Shown in pieces: positions 1-8,436 of a stretch of 64,000 bases of DNA (position 1 is the first letter of the stretch; each line of letters begins with the position of its first letter). The DNA is from Brevibacillus_D fluminis_A (lineage in GTDB: Bacteria > Bacillota > Bacilli > Brevibacillales > Brevibacillaceae). Location: NCBI RefSeq assembly GCF_052072235.1, contig NZ_CM125436.1, positions 248,001 through 312,000 on the forward strand, read 5' to 3'. The notes below the pieces were generated by a model that was given only the letters and a program-made list of their open reading frames with translations, had not been told where the DNA came from and did not search any database. The translations under genes and the position numbers were made by a program.

Positions 1-1
1 C

Positions 2-133
2 ATCCAGCGCAACATCGAAGACCGCCTTTCCGAAGAGCTGCTAAAAGGCACAATCAGCAAAGGCGACACGGTTAACATTGATGCCGAGGAAGGCAAATTG
101 ACCGTAAAACGTTTGGAAACAAGCAACACATAA
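2..133 (+). CDS. clpC: ClpC ATPase, C-terminal end (partial)
   Basis: The window opens inside a reading frame that ends at 131-133 and encodes about 43 residues beginning IQRNIEDRLSEELLKG. This matches the C-terminal D2 small subdomain of ClpC/ClpB-type AAA+ unfoldases, where an IQ-x-x-IED-x-LSEELL stretch is typical. ClpC unfolds proteins for the ClpP peptidase and, with the adaptor MecA, controls competence and stress proteins in Bacillus. The gene directly downstream is radA, as in the Bacillus ctsR-mcsA-mcsB-clpC-radA-disA order, which supports clpC over other Clp paralogues. Only the tail is visible, so nothing can be said about the rest of the gene. Confidence 0.85.
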   Translation: MQRNIEDRLSEELLKGTISKGDTVNIDAEEGKLTVKRLETSNT

Positions 134-142
134 AAGCAATGA

Positions 143-180
143 GGGGTATCTTCCTTTGGGAAGGTATCCCTTCGCGTTTT
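143..180 (+). terminator. Hairpin after clpC
   Basis: Arms 143-154 and 159-170 form a 12-bp stem with two G-U pairs and a 4-nt loop, followed by TTCGCGTTTT. The T tract is imperfect, so termination may be partial, with read-through into radA. Confidence 0.55.
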
Positions 181-255
181 CCTGCGGATAGCAGGAGAAA
201 GCTGCTGCGTTAACGAATTCTTTGTATTTAATTTCCAATTCTAGGGGTTGCGAGT

Positions 256-1623
256 ATGTCCAAGATCAAAACAAAATACGCATGTCAGTCTTGCGGATAT
301 GAGAGTCCGAAATGGATGGGCAAATGTCCGGGATGCAACAGCTGGAACACAATGGTAGAAGAGATAGAAACGAAATCCGCGCCCAATCGTAATACTATTG
401 GGAGCGGTGTAAAACAGGCGGCGTTGCCGTTGACGCAAGTGGCAAGCGAAGAAGAGCCGCGCTTCGACACGACAATCGGGGAATTGAACCGCGTATTGGG
501 CGGCGGTCTCGTACCTGGATCGCTCGTTTTGGTCGGTGGAGATCCGGGGATCGGCAAGTCCACACTGTTGTTGCAAACCTCGTTTGCGTTGGCGTTGAAC
601 GGGTACAAAGTCTTGTACGCCTCGGGTGAAGAATCCGTGAAACAAATTAAACTCCGCGCTGATCGACTCGACTCAAAGACTCCTCCCTTGTATGTCGTGG
701 CAGAGAATGACATGGAGCTGATCGAGGAACAGATCCAGGCGATTGAACCCGATGTGCTCATTATCGACTCGATACAAACGGTGTTTCACCCCGCGATTCA
801 GTCAGCAGCCGGTAGCGTTGCGCAGGTGCGAGAGACGACAGCCCAGCTGATGCGAATTGCCAAAGGGAAAGGGATTGCCACGTTTATCGTCGGCCACGTA
901 ACGAAAGAAGGGGCAATTGCCGGTCCGCGCATGCTTGAGCACATGGTGGATGCCGTACTGTATTTTGAGGGAGAACGGCATAATACATTCCGCATTTTGC
1001 GCGCGGTAAAGAACCGGTTCGGCTCAACGAACGAAATCGGCATTTTTGAAATGAAGGACCGAGGATTGGCCGAAGTAGCGAATCCGTCGGAGCTGTTTTT
1101 GGCTGAGCGCCCTGTCGGCGTGGCGGGCTCCACGGTTGTGGCCAGCATGGAAGGCACGCGCCCGATGCTTGTTGAATTGCAGGCGCTGGTAGCGCCCACG
1201 GGCTTTGTCACTGCGAGGAGGATGGCGACCGGCGTCGATCATCAGCGCGTTGCGATGATTATGGCAGTATTGGAAAAAAGAATCGGACTCATGCTCCAAA
1301 ACCAAGATGCATATGTAAATGTAGCAGGGGGCGTGCGTCTCGATGAGCCAGCGATCGATTTGGCGATTGCTGTGAGTATTGCGAGCAGCTTTCGGGATCA
1401 TCCGACCAATCCATCTGATGTCGTGATTGGCGAGGTCGGGTTGACTGGTGAAGTGAGAGCCGTTTCCCGAATCGAGCAGCGGATCCGTGAGGCGGCGAAG
1501 CTGGGCTTTAAGCGGGTGATTGTTCCGGAAAAAAATATTCGTGGCCTCGAATTACCCCCTGACATACAAGTAGTTGGTGTGAAAACAGTAGAAGATGCAT
1601 TGCATGAGGTTTTGGGGGGATAA
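256..1623 (+). CDS. radA: DNA repair protein RadA
   Basis: RadA (Sms) is a RecA-like ATPase and DnaB-type helicase that drives branch migration in recombination and repair. The 455-residue product has the family layout. An N-terminal C4 zinc finger uses C10, C13, C24 and C27. A Walker A motif GGDPGIGKS lies at 94-102, the RadA-specific KNRFG motif is near residue 252, and a C-terminal Lon-protease-like domain contains GEVGLTGEVRAVSRIEQR. The start ATG lies about 10 nt after AGGGGTTGCGAG. disA begins 3 nt after the stop, so the two are co-transcribed. This pairing fits their shared role at DNA lesions, where RadA and DisA interact in B. subtilis (established knowledge). Confidence 0.97.
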   Translation: MSKIKTKYACQSCGYESPKWMGKCPGCNSWNTMVEEIETKSAPNRNTIGSGVKQAALPLTQVASEEEPRFDTTIGELNRVLGGGLVPGSLVLVGGDPGIGKSTLLLQTSFALALNGYKVLYASGEESVKQIKLRADRLDSKTPPLYVVAENDMELIEEQIQAIEPDVLIIDSIQTVFHPAIQSAAGSVAQVRETTAQLMRIAKGKGIATFIVGHVTKEGAIAGPRMLEHMVDAVLYFEGERHNTFRILRAVKNRFGSTNEIGIFEMKDRGLAEVANPSELFLAERPVGVAGSTVVASMEGTRPMLVELQALVAPTGFVTARRMATGVDHQRVAMIMAVLEKRIGLMLQNQDAYVNVAGGVRLDEPAIDLAIAVSIASSFRDHPTNPSDVVIGEVGLTGEVRAVSRIEQRIREAAKLGFKRVIVPEKNIRGLELPPDIQVVGVKTVEDALHEVLGG

Positions 1624-1626
1624 GCG

Positions 1627-2706
1627 ATGCTTGAGGCGACCTCGAAAAAAGATGGAAGCATCAGTGAGGTTTTGAGATTGGTTGCACCGGGAACAATGTT
1701 TCGTGAAGGGTTGGAAAACATCCTTCGCGCGAAAACAGGCGCGCTGATCGTCGTGGGGTACGGTCAAGAGATGAAAGGGATCGTAGATGGCGGCTTTTCC
1801 ATTAATTGCGACTTTACCCCCGCTCATTTGTATGAATTAGCGAAGATGGATGGGGCGATCATAATCAGTGAAGACACAAAACGGATTTTGTTCGCCAATG
1901 CACAGCTGATCCCGTCGCCAGCGGTAGTGACCACCGAAACAGGGACGCGGCACCGGACAGCGGAACGCACGGCAAAGCAGACGAACCATCTGGTCGTCGC
2001 GATTTCACAGCGTCGGAACATTATCTCCTTGTACAAAGGCAATTTCCGCTATGCGCTCAAAGATTTGGGCGTTATTTTGGAAAAAGCCAATCAGGCGATT
2101 CATACGCTGGAAAAATACAAAACCGTGTTGGACCAATCGTTAACCAATCTGAGCGCACTGGAGTTCGAAGAATTGGTCACAATCAACGAAATCGCCAGCG
2201 TGTTGCAACGAATCGAGATGGTTTTGCGTATAAAAGCAGAGATCATGAAATACATCAATGAATTGGGTACTGAAGGTCGGCTCATCAGCATGCAGCTGGC
2301 AGAGCTGATCGCCAACATCGAGGATGACGCCAGCATGTTGATCCGCGATTATGTCCGTAACGCCGACTGCTCACCAGAACAAGTGTTGCGTGATATGAAA
2401 AAGCTGTCGGCCGACGAAATTTTGGAAGTGCACTCCTTTTTAAAGCCGCTCGGCTATTCGGCCTCCCTCACGCTGACGGAAGAATCGGTTTCTCCCCGGG
2501 GGTATCGATTGCTACATAAAATTCCGCGTTTGTCGATGTCGATTACGCAAAACCTGGTGAATCATTTTCACCATTTGCCGCGCATCATGATGGCTACCAT
2601 CGAGGAACTTGATGAGGTTGAAGGGATCGGAGAGGTGCGCGCACGCTCGATCAAGGAAGGGCTGCGACGGATTCAGGAGCAGGTGTTCATTGACAGGCAC
2701 ATTTAA
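1627..2706 (+). CDS. disA: DNA integrity scanning diadenylate cyclase DisA
   Basis: DisA condenses two ATP into the second messenger c-di-AMP and scans DNA for branched structures, reporting DNA integrity before sporulation. The 359-residue protein shows the DAC-domain signatures DGA at 75-77 and RHRTAER at 108-114. A helical linker follows, then a C-terminal helix-hairpin-helix DNA-binding domain with EEVEGIGEVRA-like sequence near residues 325-340. The length matches the family. It is 3 nt downstream of radA. A CdaA-type cyclase is also likely in this genome near rocF/sigW, but that region lies outside the window. Confidence 0.97.
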   Translation: MLEATSKKDGSISEVLRLVAPGTMFREGLENILRAKTGALIVVGYGQEMKGIVDGGFSINCDFTPAHLYELAKMDGAIIISEDTKRILFANAQLIPSPAVVTTETGTRHRTAERTAKQTNHLVVAISQRRNIISLYKGNFRYALKDLGVILEKANQAIHTLEKYKTVLDQSLTNLSALEFEELVTINEIASVLQRIEMVLRIKAEIMKYINELGTEGRLISMQLAELIANIEDDASMLIRDYVRNADCSPEQVLRDMKKLSADEILEVHSFLKPLGYSASLTLTEESVSPRGYRLLHKIPRLSMSITQNLVNHFHHLPRIMMATIEELDEVEGIGEVRARSIKEGLRRIQEQVFIDRHI

Positions 2707-2779
2707 GTCAAATAGTATAAGGATGGTCAAGCATTTTAGGAATTATTGGTTTGTTAACCCATCATACAGGAGGTAGCCT

Positions 2780-3511
2780 ATGTTCGTGAAAGCATTGCCG
2801 AACATGTTGACTGTAGGCAATCTGTTCCTTGGGGTCGTGGCAATGATCCTTGCTTTTCAGGGGAATCAATATGTTGATTATGCAGCGATTACGGTAATTG
2901 TCGGGATGTTATTGGATGGATTGGACGGGCGGGTTGCCCGGATGCTGAATGCCCAAAGCGAGTTCGGAAAAGAACTGGATTCGCTGTCGGATGTCATTAC
3001 ATTCGGAGTAGCGCCAGCCTTTATTATGTACGTGGTAGCATTGCAGCAGCTGGATGTAATCGGCATTATCATCACAGCGATTTTTCCGATCTGCGGGGCG
3101 CTGCGCCTTGCCAGATTCAACGTGCAGGCCGGAGTACCCGGCTATTTCACCGGTTTGCCGATTACGGCAGCAGGCGGTGTGCTGGCCACGCTGGCACTGT
3201 ATCATGAAGTGTTCCATCTCGGGCTGTTGCTGCTGAGCATGCTGCTCTTGGCGTTCCTCATGGTATCCAATGTAAAATACCCGAACTTCAAAAAAGTGGG
3301 CATTCCGAAAGCGGCCTACTGGATCACGCCGATCATCGTGCTGGTGGTTGTTGTGGTAGCGGTCAAGTTCCCGAGCCAGTTTCCCAAAATCGTCTTTCTC
3401 CCGCTTGCGCTCTATGCGCTGTACGGCATAAAAAAAAACGTTGAGTTTTTGTTCCGCAAGCTCAAAGCGCGGCGCGAAGAACGGAAAACAAAAACCTTTC
3501 CTTTCGACTGA
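2780..3511 (+). CDS. pssA: CDP-diacylglycerol--serine O-phosphatidyltransferase
   Basis: This integral membrane enzyme makes phosphatidylserine from CDP-diacylglycerol and serine, the precursor of phosphatidylethanolamine. The CDP-alcohol phosphatidyltransferase signature is complete: D49-G50, A53-R54, G63, D67 and D71, in the DG-x2-AR-x8-G-x3-D-x3-D pattern. Several hydrophobic helices follow, and the tail is basic (KLKARREERKTK), as expected for a cytoplasmic end. The start is set by AGGAGGTAGCCT-ATG. It sits between disA and the PIN/TRAM gene, a slot that holds no gene in B. subtilis, where pssA is elsewhere next to psd. A terminator follows directly. Confidence 0.93.
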   Translation: MFVKALPNMLTVGNLFLGVVAMILAFQGNQYVDYAAITVIVGMLLDGLDGRVARMLNAQSEFGKELDSLSDVITFGVAPAFIMYVVALQQLDVIGIIITAIFPICGALRLARFNVQAGVPGYFTGLPITAAGGVLATLALYHEVFHLGLLLLSMLLLAFLMVSNVKYPNFKKVGIPKAAYWITPIIVLVVVVVAVKFPSQFPKIVFLPLALYALYGIKKNVEFLFRKLKARREERKTKTFPFD

Positions 3512-3552
3512 TCTCGACAGGAACGCGACGAACAGAATCGTTTATTGTCAGT

Positions 3553-3581
3553 AAAAAAACGGCCTCGGGCCGTTTTTTTTT
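3553..3581 (+). terminator. Rho-independent terminator after pssA
   Basis: ACGGCC-tcg-GGCCGT flanked by an A run and a T run of at least eight. The A/T flanks make it plausible in both directions, so it may also serve the reverse-strand gene ending at 3617. Confidence 0.85.
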
Positions 3582-3616
3582 GCAACCTTTTCACCTGTGA
3601 TTCGTACTACAAATAA

Positions 3617-4012
3617 CTAGGATAAGTTGAAAACGCCTAGGGTATTCAACCGTTTAGCTTCCGTCTCGAGAACGTCTGCGAGCTTGATGTCAGCGATGTT
3701 GCACAGTGCCGTCAGGTAAAACAGATTTTTGCCCAGCTCTGCTGTCAGCACATCCTTGCAGTGCTCGCACAGCGGTCCGGAATAGTGGGTATCCAAGTGG
3801 GACTGATGCTCCTTCAGGCTTTTGTCAGTATCATACGGTTGCTTGCGAGCACTTACCTCGACGCACCCGCACTCGGTAACGGCTTTGGTAAGGGCACGAT
3901 TTACACGCGCGGTACTCTCTTGGGTCTTGGAAAGAACATCAAGCACGCTGCGATGACGAATCAACAGCTGTGACACTTGATCCTGAAACGCTTCCAGCGA
4001 AATTTTGCCCAT
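3617..4012 (-). CDS. Conserved protein of unknown function with CxC and CxxC motifs
   Basis: The 131-residue soluble protein has no signal peptide and is not confidently assigned. It contains TECGCVEV near residue 47 and GPLCEHCKDV near residue 81, four cysteines that could bind a metal. The C-terminal segment ELGKNLFYLTALCNIADI, followed by L-x-DVLETEAKRL, resembles the EL-x3-L-Y-L helix region of MazG-like pyrophosphohydrolases, but the catalytic acidic set is not obvious, so this is a weak resemblance. From memory, similar short proteins in Paenibacillaceae carry a DUF1573-type label; I could not verify this. The start ATG has GAGGTGATTCAGA upstream. It is the only reverse-strand gene in the first 31 kb and faces pssA across a terminator. 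Confidence 0.75.
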   Translation of the reverse strand: MGKISLEAFQDQVSQLLIRHRSVLDVLSKTQESTARVNRALTKAVTECGCVEVSARKQPYDTDKSLKEHQSHLDTHYSGPLCEHCKDVLTAELGKNLFYLTALCNIADIKLADVLETEAKRLNTLGVFNLS

Positions 4013-4134
4013 TCTGAATCACCTCGGCTTGTAATATGGGTAAAAAGAATCCGACAACCTCGGGAAATCGTCTGAATTTTTCGTTACCAATTTATTGAAT
4101 ATTATAAGGAGTTGATTGCCATACTGTCAAAATA

Positions 4135-4164
4135 TTGACTTTAATTTGCTTGATGTGGTAAAAT
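4135..4164 (+). promoter_or_regulatory. Sigma-A promoter for the PIN/TRAM gene
   Basis: TTGACT at 4135-4140, an 18-nt spacer, and TAAAAT at 4159-4164 preceded by TG-G (extended -10). It lies about 135 nt upstream of the chosen start codon and drives yacL and probably ispD-ispF. Confidence 0.65.
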
Positions 4165-4298
4165 TTTTGGCCATTTGACACGTGAAAAAAATATTTGCTA
4201 TAGTGGTGGAAAGTCGCATAAGAAAAACTACATGTTGTTTTTTCATACAGGGTTTTTCTTACCAACTTTCGTCCATATTAATAGCAGGAGGTGAAGGC

Positions 4299-5396
4299 AT
4301 GTTAAAAAAGGTGTTTACCATTTTGTTTGTAGTGGTCGGTGGAGGCCTGGGTTATCAGTTTGGTCCCGCCTTGTTCGACTTGCTTAATTCGCTATTGAAT
4401 TTCGGACAGGTGCTTGAGCCATTGCAATCGTATATCGGTGCGGTTGTCGGCGCGGGATTGTTTTTCCTTCTGGCGAACTGGCTGGTTGATTACATCGTAA
4501 ATACCATTCATTGGGGCGAGGATACGCTTCTCAAACTGCCGATTATTGATGTGATGTTTGGTGCGATGGGGCTGATTATTGGTCTTATTCCTGGCTTTTT
4601 ATTATACCTTCCCATCAACAGCATTCCGATTCCGGTATTGCGAGATTTCCTTCCGTTGGTTGTCTCGGGACTACTTGGCTATTTGGGCTTTCAGGTGGGC
4701 TTTCGCAAGAGAGATGAGCTTATGTCCATTTTTTCAATCGGGCGTAAGGAAAAGGCGAAAAAGGGAAGCGGAGGAATTGCGGCCAATGTCGAGCATAAAA
4801 TTCTCGACACCAGCGTGATCATCGATGGGCGCATCGCTGATATATGCCGTACCGGTTTTATCGAGGGCGAGCTGGTGATCCCGCGCTTCGTGCTGGAGGA
4901 ATTGCAGCACATCGCAGACTCTTCCGATGCGCTGAAGCGTAATCGCGGCAGACGCGGACTGGACATTTTGAACAAAATCCAGAAAGAGCTGAAGGTCAAA
5001 GTCCAGATTCACGAAGGTGACTTTGAAGACGTCTCCGAGGTGGACAGCAAGCTGGTCAAATTGGCGAAAGTGCTGAATGGTAAAGTGGTGACCAACGACT
5101 TCAACCTGAACAAGGTTTGTGAATTGCAGGGCGTGCCTGTGTTGAACATCAACGATTTGGCCAATGCGGTCAAGCCGGTTGTCCTTCCAGGCGAAGAGCT
5201 GAACGTCCAGGTGATCAAGGACGGGAAAGAGTATGGTCAAGGCGTGGCATACCTCGATGACGGCACGATGATCGTCGTGGAGGGCGGACGCGAGTTTATC
5301 GGCAGCGACTTGGATGTGCTGGTCACGAGCGTACTGCAAACCTCGGCTGGACGAATGATCTTCGCGAAGCCAAAGCTGTTGGAAAAAGCATTGTAG
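4299..5396 (+). CDS. yacL: PIN/TRAM domain membrane protein (YacL family)
   Basis: The 365-residue protein has about four N-terminal transmembrane helices (to about residue 125), then a PIN nuclease-like domain starting ILDTSVIIDGRIADI, with conserved acidic residues, and a C-terminal TRAM domain (LNVQVIKDGKEYGQGVAYLDDG). It is therefore a membrane-tethered probable ribonuclease or RNA-binding protein. Its substrate is not established, to my knowledge. The start at ATG 4299 is chosen because AGGAGGTGAAGGC precedes it; the frame stays open upstream to 4182 but without a ribosome binding site. ispD begins 27 nt after its stop, the same neighbour as in B. subtilis. Confidence 0.92.
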   Translation: MLKKVFTILFVVVGGGLGYQFGPALFDLLNSLLNFGQVLEPLQSYIGAVVGAGLFFLLANWLVDYIVNTIHWGEDTLLKLPIIDVMFGAMGLIIGLIPGFLLYLPINSIPIPVLRDFLPLVVSGLLGYLGFQVGFRKRDELMSIFSIGRKEKAKKGSGGIAANVEHKILDTSVIIDGRIADICRTGFIEGELVIPRFVLEELQHIADSSDALKRNRGRRGLDILNKIQKELKVKVQIHEGDFEDVSEVDSKLVKLAKVLNGKVVTNDFNLNKVCELQGVPVLNINDLANAVKPVVLPGEELNVQVIKDGKEYGQGVAYLDDGTMIVVEGGREFIGSDLDVLVTSVLQTSAGRMIFAKPKLLEKAL

Positions 5397-5422
5397 ACGA
5401 TAGGCATGGAGAGGATTGACAG

Positions 5423-6115
5423 GTGAATACGGGTGCCGTAATCGTGGCAGCCGGTTCCGGCAAGCGCATGGGAGGAGAGCGTAACAAGCTCTGGCTCCCG
5501 CTTGCCGGCAAACCGATCTTTTGTCACACAATTGAATTATTTGTTTCCCATCCGATGATCGCTGAAACGGTCCTCGTCGTGAGCGGGGCAGACCGCGCGG
5601 ACATTGCCGAACTGATCGAGCGGCACGGCTATCGCAACATCAAGCTGGTTGCAGGCGGTGCAGAGCGGCAGGAGAGCGTGCAAAATGGTCTCGCGGCTTT
5701 GTCGGCATCCTGTGAGTATGTGCTGGTGCACGATGCGGCGCGTCCGTTCCTCACAGCAGCGCAGCTGACGGCTGTAGTCGAGCGGGTACAGCAGGATCAA
5801 GCCACCATTCTGGCGGTCCCGGTCAAGGATACAATCAAGATTGTTGGCGACGATGGTTATGTCGAATCAACACCTGCCAGAGAAAGCTTGTGGGCTGTGC
5901 AAACCCCGCAAGCTTTTCGTCTTGCTCTTTTGCAGGATGCGCACAGGCAGGCGAGTGACGCAGGCAAAACAGGCACGGATGATGCGATGCTTGTGGAATG
6001 GATGGGCCACCGGGTTTCCGTCATGATGGGCAGCTATGAAAACATCAAGATCACGACACCGGACGATCTGTGGCTCGGGGAAGAAATTTTGCGAAAAAGA
6101 CTAGGCAGCGATTGA
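5423..6115 (+). CDS. ispD: 2-C-methyl-D-erythritol 4-phosphate cytidylyltransferase
   Basis: IspD converts MEP and CTP into CDP-methylerythritol, the third step of the non-mevalonate isoprenoid pathway. The 230-residue product carries the nucleotide-binding loop AAGSGKRMGGERNK near the N terminus, the VHDAARPF signature near residue 110, and TPQAFR near 160. All are standard for the family. The start is GTG at 5423 with a GAGAGGATTGACAG leader. The gene is followed 17 nt later by ispF, the next-but-one enzyme of the same pathway, so the pair forms an operon. Confidence 0.95.
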   Translation: MNTGAVIVAAGSGKRMGGERNKLWLPLAGKPIFCHTIELFVSHPMIAETVLVVSGADRADIAELIERHGYRNIKLVAGGAERQESVQNGLAALSASCEYVLVHDAARPFLTAAQLTAVVERVQQDQATILAVPVKDTIKIVGDDGYVESTPARESLWAVQTPQAFRLALLQDAHRQASDAGKTGTDDAMLVEWMGHRVSVMMGSYENIKITTPDDLWLGEEILRKRLGSD

Positions 6116-6132
6116 GGAGAGGAATAACGTTG

Positions 6133-6615
6133 ATGCGAATTGGACAAGGCTTTGATGTACACCAGTTGGTGGAAGGGCGCCCGTGCATTATCGGCGGCGT
6201 GACGATTCCGTACGAAAAAGGACTTTTGGGGCATTCCGATGCGGATGTACTGCTGCATGCCATCAGTGACGCGCTGCTCGGCGCGATCGGTGAAGGTGAC
6301 ATCGGCAAGCATTTTCCGGATACCGATCCGGAGTATAAAGACGCGGACAGCCTGAAACTGCTCGTTCACGTTTGGAAGCTGGTCAAGGAAAAAGGCTATG
6401 AGCTGGGCAACGTCGATGCGACGATCATTGCGCAGAAGCCCAAAATGGCTCCATACATTCCCAAAATGCAGGAAGTGATCGCCCGCGCCTTGGAGGCATC
6501 GGAGCTGTCACAGGTGAATGTCAAGGCGACGACAACGGAACAGCTGGGCTTCACCGGCAGAGGGGAAGGAATCGCTGCTCAGGCGGTTTGCTTGCTTGTC
6601 AAGTCGACTCGGTAG
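6133..6615 (+). CDS. ispF: 2-C-methyl-D-erythritol 2,4-cyclodiphosphate synthase
   Basis: IspF cyclises CDP-ME 2-phosphate to MEcPP with loss of CMP. The 160-residue protein begins MRIGQGFDVHQL. D8 and H10 of the DxH pair and H42 in GHSDADVLLHAISD are the expected metal ligands. The C-terminal TTTEQLGFTGRGEGIAAQ is the family signature. The start is ATG 6133 after GAGGAGAGGAATAACG; TTG 6130 is an alternative one codon earlier. The open frame extends back to 6070 inside ispD, but that extension has no family match. Confidence 0.95.
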   Translation: MRIGQGFDVHQLVEGRPCIIGGVTIPYEKGLLGHSDADVLLHAISDALLGAIGEGDIGKHFPDTDPEYKDADSLKLLVHVWKLVKEKGYELGNVDATIIAQKPKMAPYIPKMQEVIARALEASELSQVNVKATTTEQLGFTGRGEGIAAQAVCLLVKSTR

Positions 6616-6656
6616 TAGTAACATAATGAATCAAAGGCGAATAAGGATGGTGTCAC

Positions 6657-8135
6657 ATGTCTAAGGAAACCCGAGTGCGGTATGCACCAAGTCCAACTGG
6701 TCATTTACATATCGGCGGTGCGCGCACGGCGCTGTTTAACTATCTGCTGGCTCGCCGCAATGGCGGCAAGTTCATCGTGCGTATCGAAGATACGGACCAA
6801 ACACGTAACATCGAGAATGCTGCAGAAAAGCAAATGGAAAACCTCAAGTGGTTGGGTGTCGAATGGGATGAAGGTACCGACGTAGGAGGTCCTCATGCTC
6901 CGTATCGCCAAATGGAGCGCCTGGACATCTACCGTAAATATATTGACCAACTGCTGGCAGAAGGCAAGGCATACTACTGTTATGCGACCAAAGAGGAGCT
7001 GGATGCTGAGCGGGAAGAACAGCTCGCTCGCGGGGAAACGCCGCGGATTCTGGAAAAGCATCGCAATGTGACGGCAGAACAGCGTGCCCAGTTCGAGCAA
7101 GAAGGACGCGTTCCGTCGATTCATTTCCTCGTGCCAGACGATCGCGTGTATGTCGTCAATGACGTCATTCGCGGCCAAGTCACGTTTGAATCCAAAGAGA
7201 TGGGTGACTTTGTCATCTGTCGCCCTGATGGAATTCCGACCTACAACTTTGCGGTCGTAATCGATGACTACCTGATGGATATCACGCATGTAATCCGCGG
7301 GGAGGAGCACTTGTCCAACACGCCGCGCCAGCTGATGATTTATGAAGCATTTGGCTGGGAGCCGCCGCAATTTGCCCACCTTGCCCTGATCTTGAACCAA
7401 GACGGCAAAAAGATGAGCAAACGCGACGAGAGCATCATTCAATTCATCGAGCAATACCGCGACCTCGGCTTCCTGCCGCAAGCGATCGTGAACTTCATCG
7501 TCCTGCTGGGCTGGTCCCCGGGCGGTGAAGAAGAGATTTTCCAAAAAGAAGAACTGATCAAGCTCTTCTCCCTGGAACGCGTCAACAAATCGCCAGCGGT
7601 ATTCGATACCATCAAGATGAACTGGATGAACAACCATTACATCAAGCAGGAATCCGTCGATAAAATCACGGAACTGTGCCTGCCGCATCTGCAAAAGGCC
7701 GGCTTCATCGAAGAAGAGCTGTCGCCTGAGCGTTACGAATGGGTGCGCGGAATCGTGGAACTTCATCAGGAAAAAATGTCCTACTGTGCGCAAATTGTAC
7801 CGTTGGCTGCCCTTTTCTTCCTGAATGATGTGGTGTACGATGAAGATGCGAAAAGCGTCGTGATCGAAGAGCAAGTGCCGCAAGTGCTAAGCGCCCTCAA
7901 AAATCACATCATCAATAGTGCGGAATACAATGTGGATACGATCCAAGCGATCCTCAAGTCCGTACAAAAAGAAACCGGGCACAAAGGAAAGGCGCTGTTT
8001 ATGCCAGTTCGCGTTGCCGCAACCGGACAGATTCATGGGCCTGACCTTGTAAAATCGCTCTACCTCTTGGGGAAAGAGCGCGTGTTGTCCCGTATTGATC
8101 AATTGTTGGAAAATCGCGAAGCGATTGCAAAATAA
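6657..8135 (+). CDS. gltX: Glutamyl-tRNA synthetase
   Basis: This class I aminoacyl-tRNA synthetase charges tRNA-Glu and, in Bacillus-type organisms lacking GlnRS, also tRNA-Gln as a mischarged intermediate for GatCAB (established for the group, inferred here). The 492-residue product has the HIGH-like motif in PSPTGHLHIGG (11-21) and KMSKR at 252-256, with an alpha-helical anticodon-binding C terminus. The start follows AAGGATGGTGTCAC. It is separated by about 40 nt from ispF and by a T-box leader from cysE, so it probably ends the ispDF-gltX unit, although no strong terminator was found before the T-box. Confidence 0.97.
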   Translation: MSKETRVRYAPSPTGHLHIGGARTALFNYLLARRNGGKFIVRIEDTDQTRNIENAAEKQMENLKWLGVEWDEGTDVGGPHAPYRQMERLDIYRKYIDQLLAEGKAYYCYATKEELDAEREEQLARGETPRILEKHRNVTAEQRAQFEQEGRVPSIHFLVPDDRVYVVNDVIRGQVTFESKEMGDFVICRPDGIPTYNFAVVIDDYLMDITHVIRGEEHLSNTPRQLMIYEAFGWEPPQFAHLALILNQDGKKMSKRDESIIQFIEQYRDLGFLPQAIVNFIVLLGWSPGGEEEIFQKEELIKLFSLERVNKSPAVFDTIKMNWMNNHYIKQESVDKITELCLPHLQKAGFIEEELSPERYEWVRGIVELHQEKMSYCAQIVPLAALFFLNDVVYDEDAKSVVIEEQVPQVLSALKNHIINSAEYNVDTIQAILKSVQKETGHKGKALFMPVRVAATGQIHGPDLVKSLYLLGKERVLSRIDQLLENREAIAK

Positions 8136-8169
8136 ATGCGTTGAACAGGTGAAGTACACGCAGTGTGCC

Positions 8170-8410
8170 GTCTGACAGAGAGGATGGAAAGGTGAGAGCC
8201 ATCCGGCGGGAACTCGTAGAAATGCCCCTGGGAGCTATTGTCTGAAACCGCTGCTGTGCGGGAGTAGGATGGATCGGGAAGCCCTCCGTTATCATGGGCG
8301 AAAAGCGAGGTTGAGCCGTTTGTCACCAGGCTTGGCCTAAGCAGAGTGGAACCACGGTTATGGCCGTCTCTGCGCCTTGTGATCAAGGCGTGAGGCGGTC
8401 TTTTCTTTTT
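8170..8410 (+). promoter_or_regulatory. T-box leader, cysteine-specific (UGC specifier)
   Basis: The Stem I sequence AGAGAGGATGGAAAGGTGAG is at 8177-8196. The specifier loop GTAGAAATGCCCCTGGGAG places TGC (Cys) at 8223-8225. The conserved T-box AGAGTGGAACCACGG is at 8343-8357. A long terminator follows: the left arm begins about 8363, the loop TGAT is near 8380, and the right arm ends at 8400 before TTTTCTTTTT. Uncharged tRNA-Cys should stabilise the antiterminator and switch on cysE-cysS and the genes behind them. The specifier codon and the downstream gene agree, which makes this assignment strong. Confidence 0.93.
8362..8410 (+). terminator. T-box regulated terminator
   Basis: A GC-rich stem of about 17 bp (GCCGTCTCTGCGCCTTG against CAAGGCGTGAGGCGGTC) with a TGAT loop is followed by TTTTCTTTTT. 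It is mutually exclusive with the antiterminator that uses the T-box bulge at 8343-8357. Confidence 0.85.
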
Positions 8411-8436
8411 GTACACTTGCAGGGGGTGAATTCATC

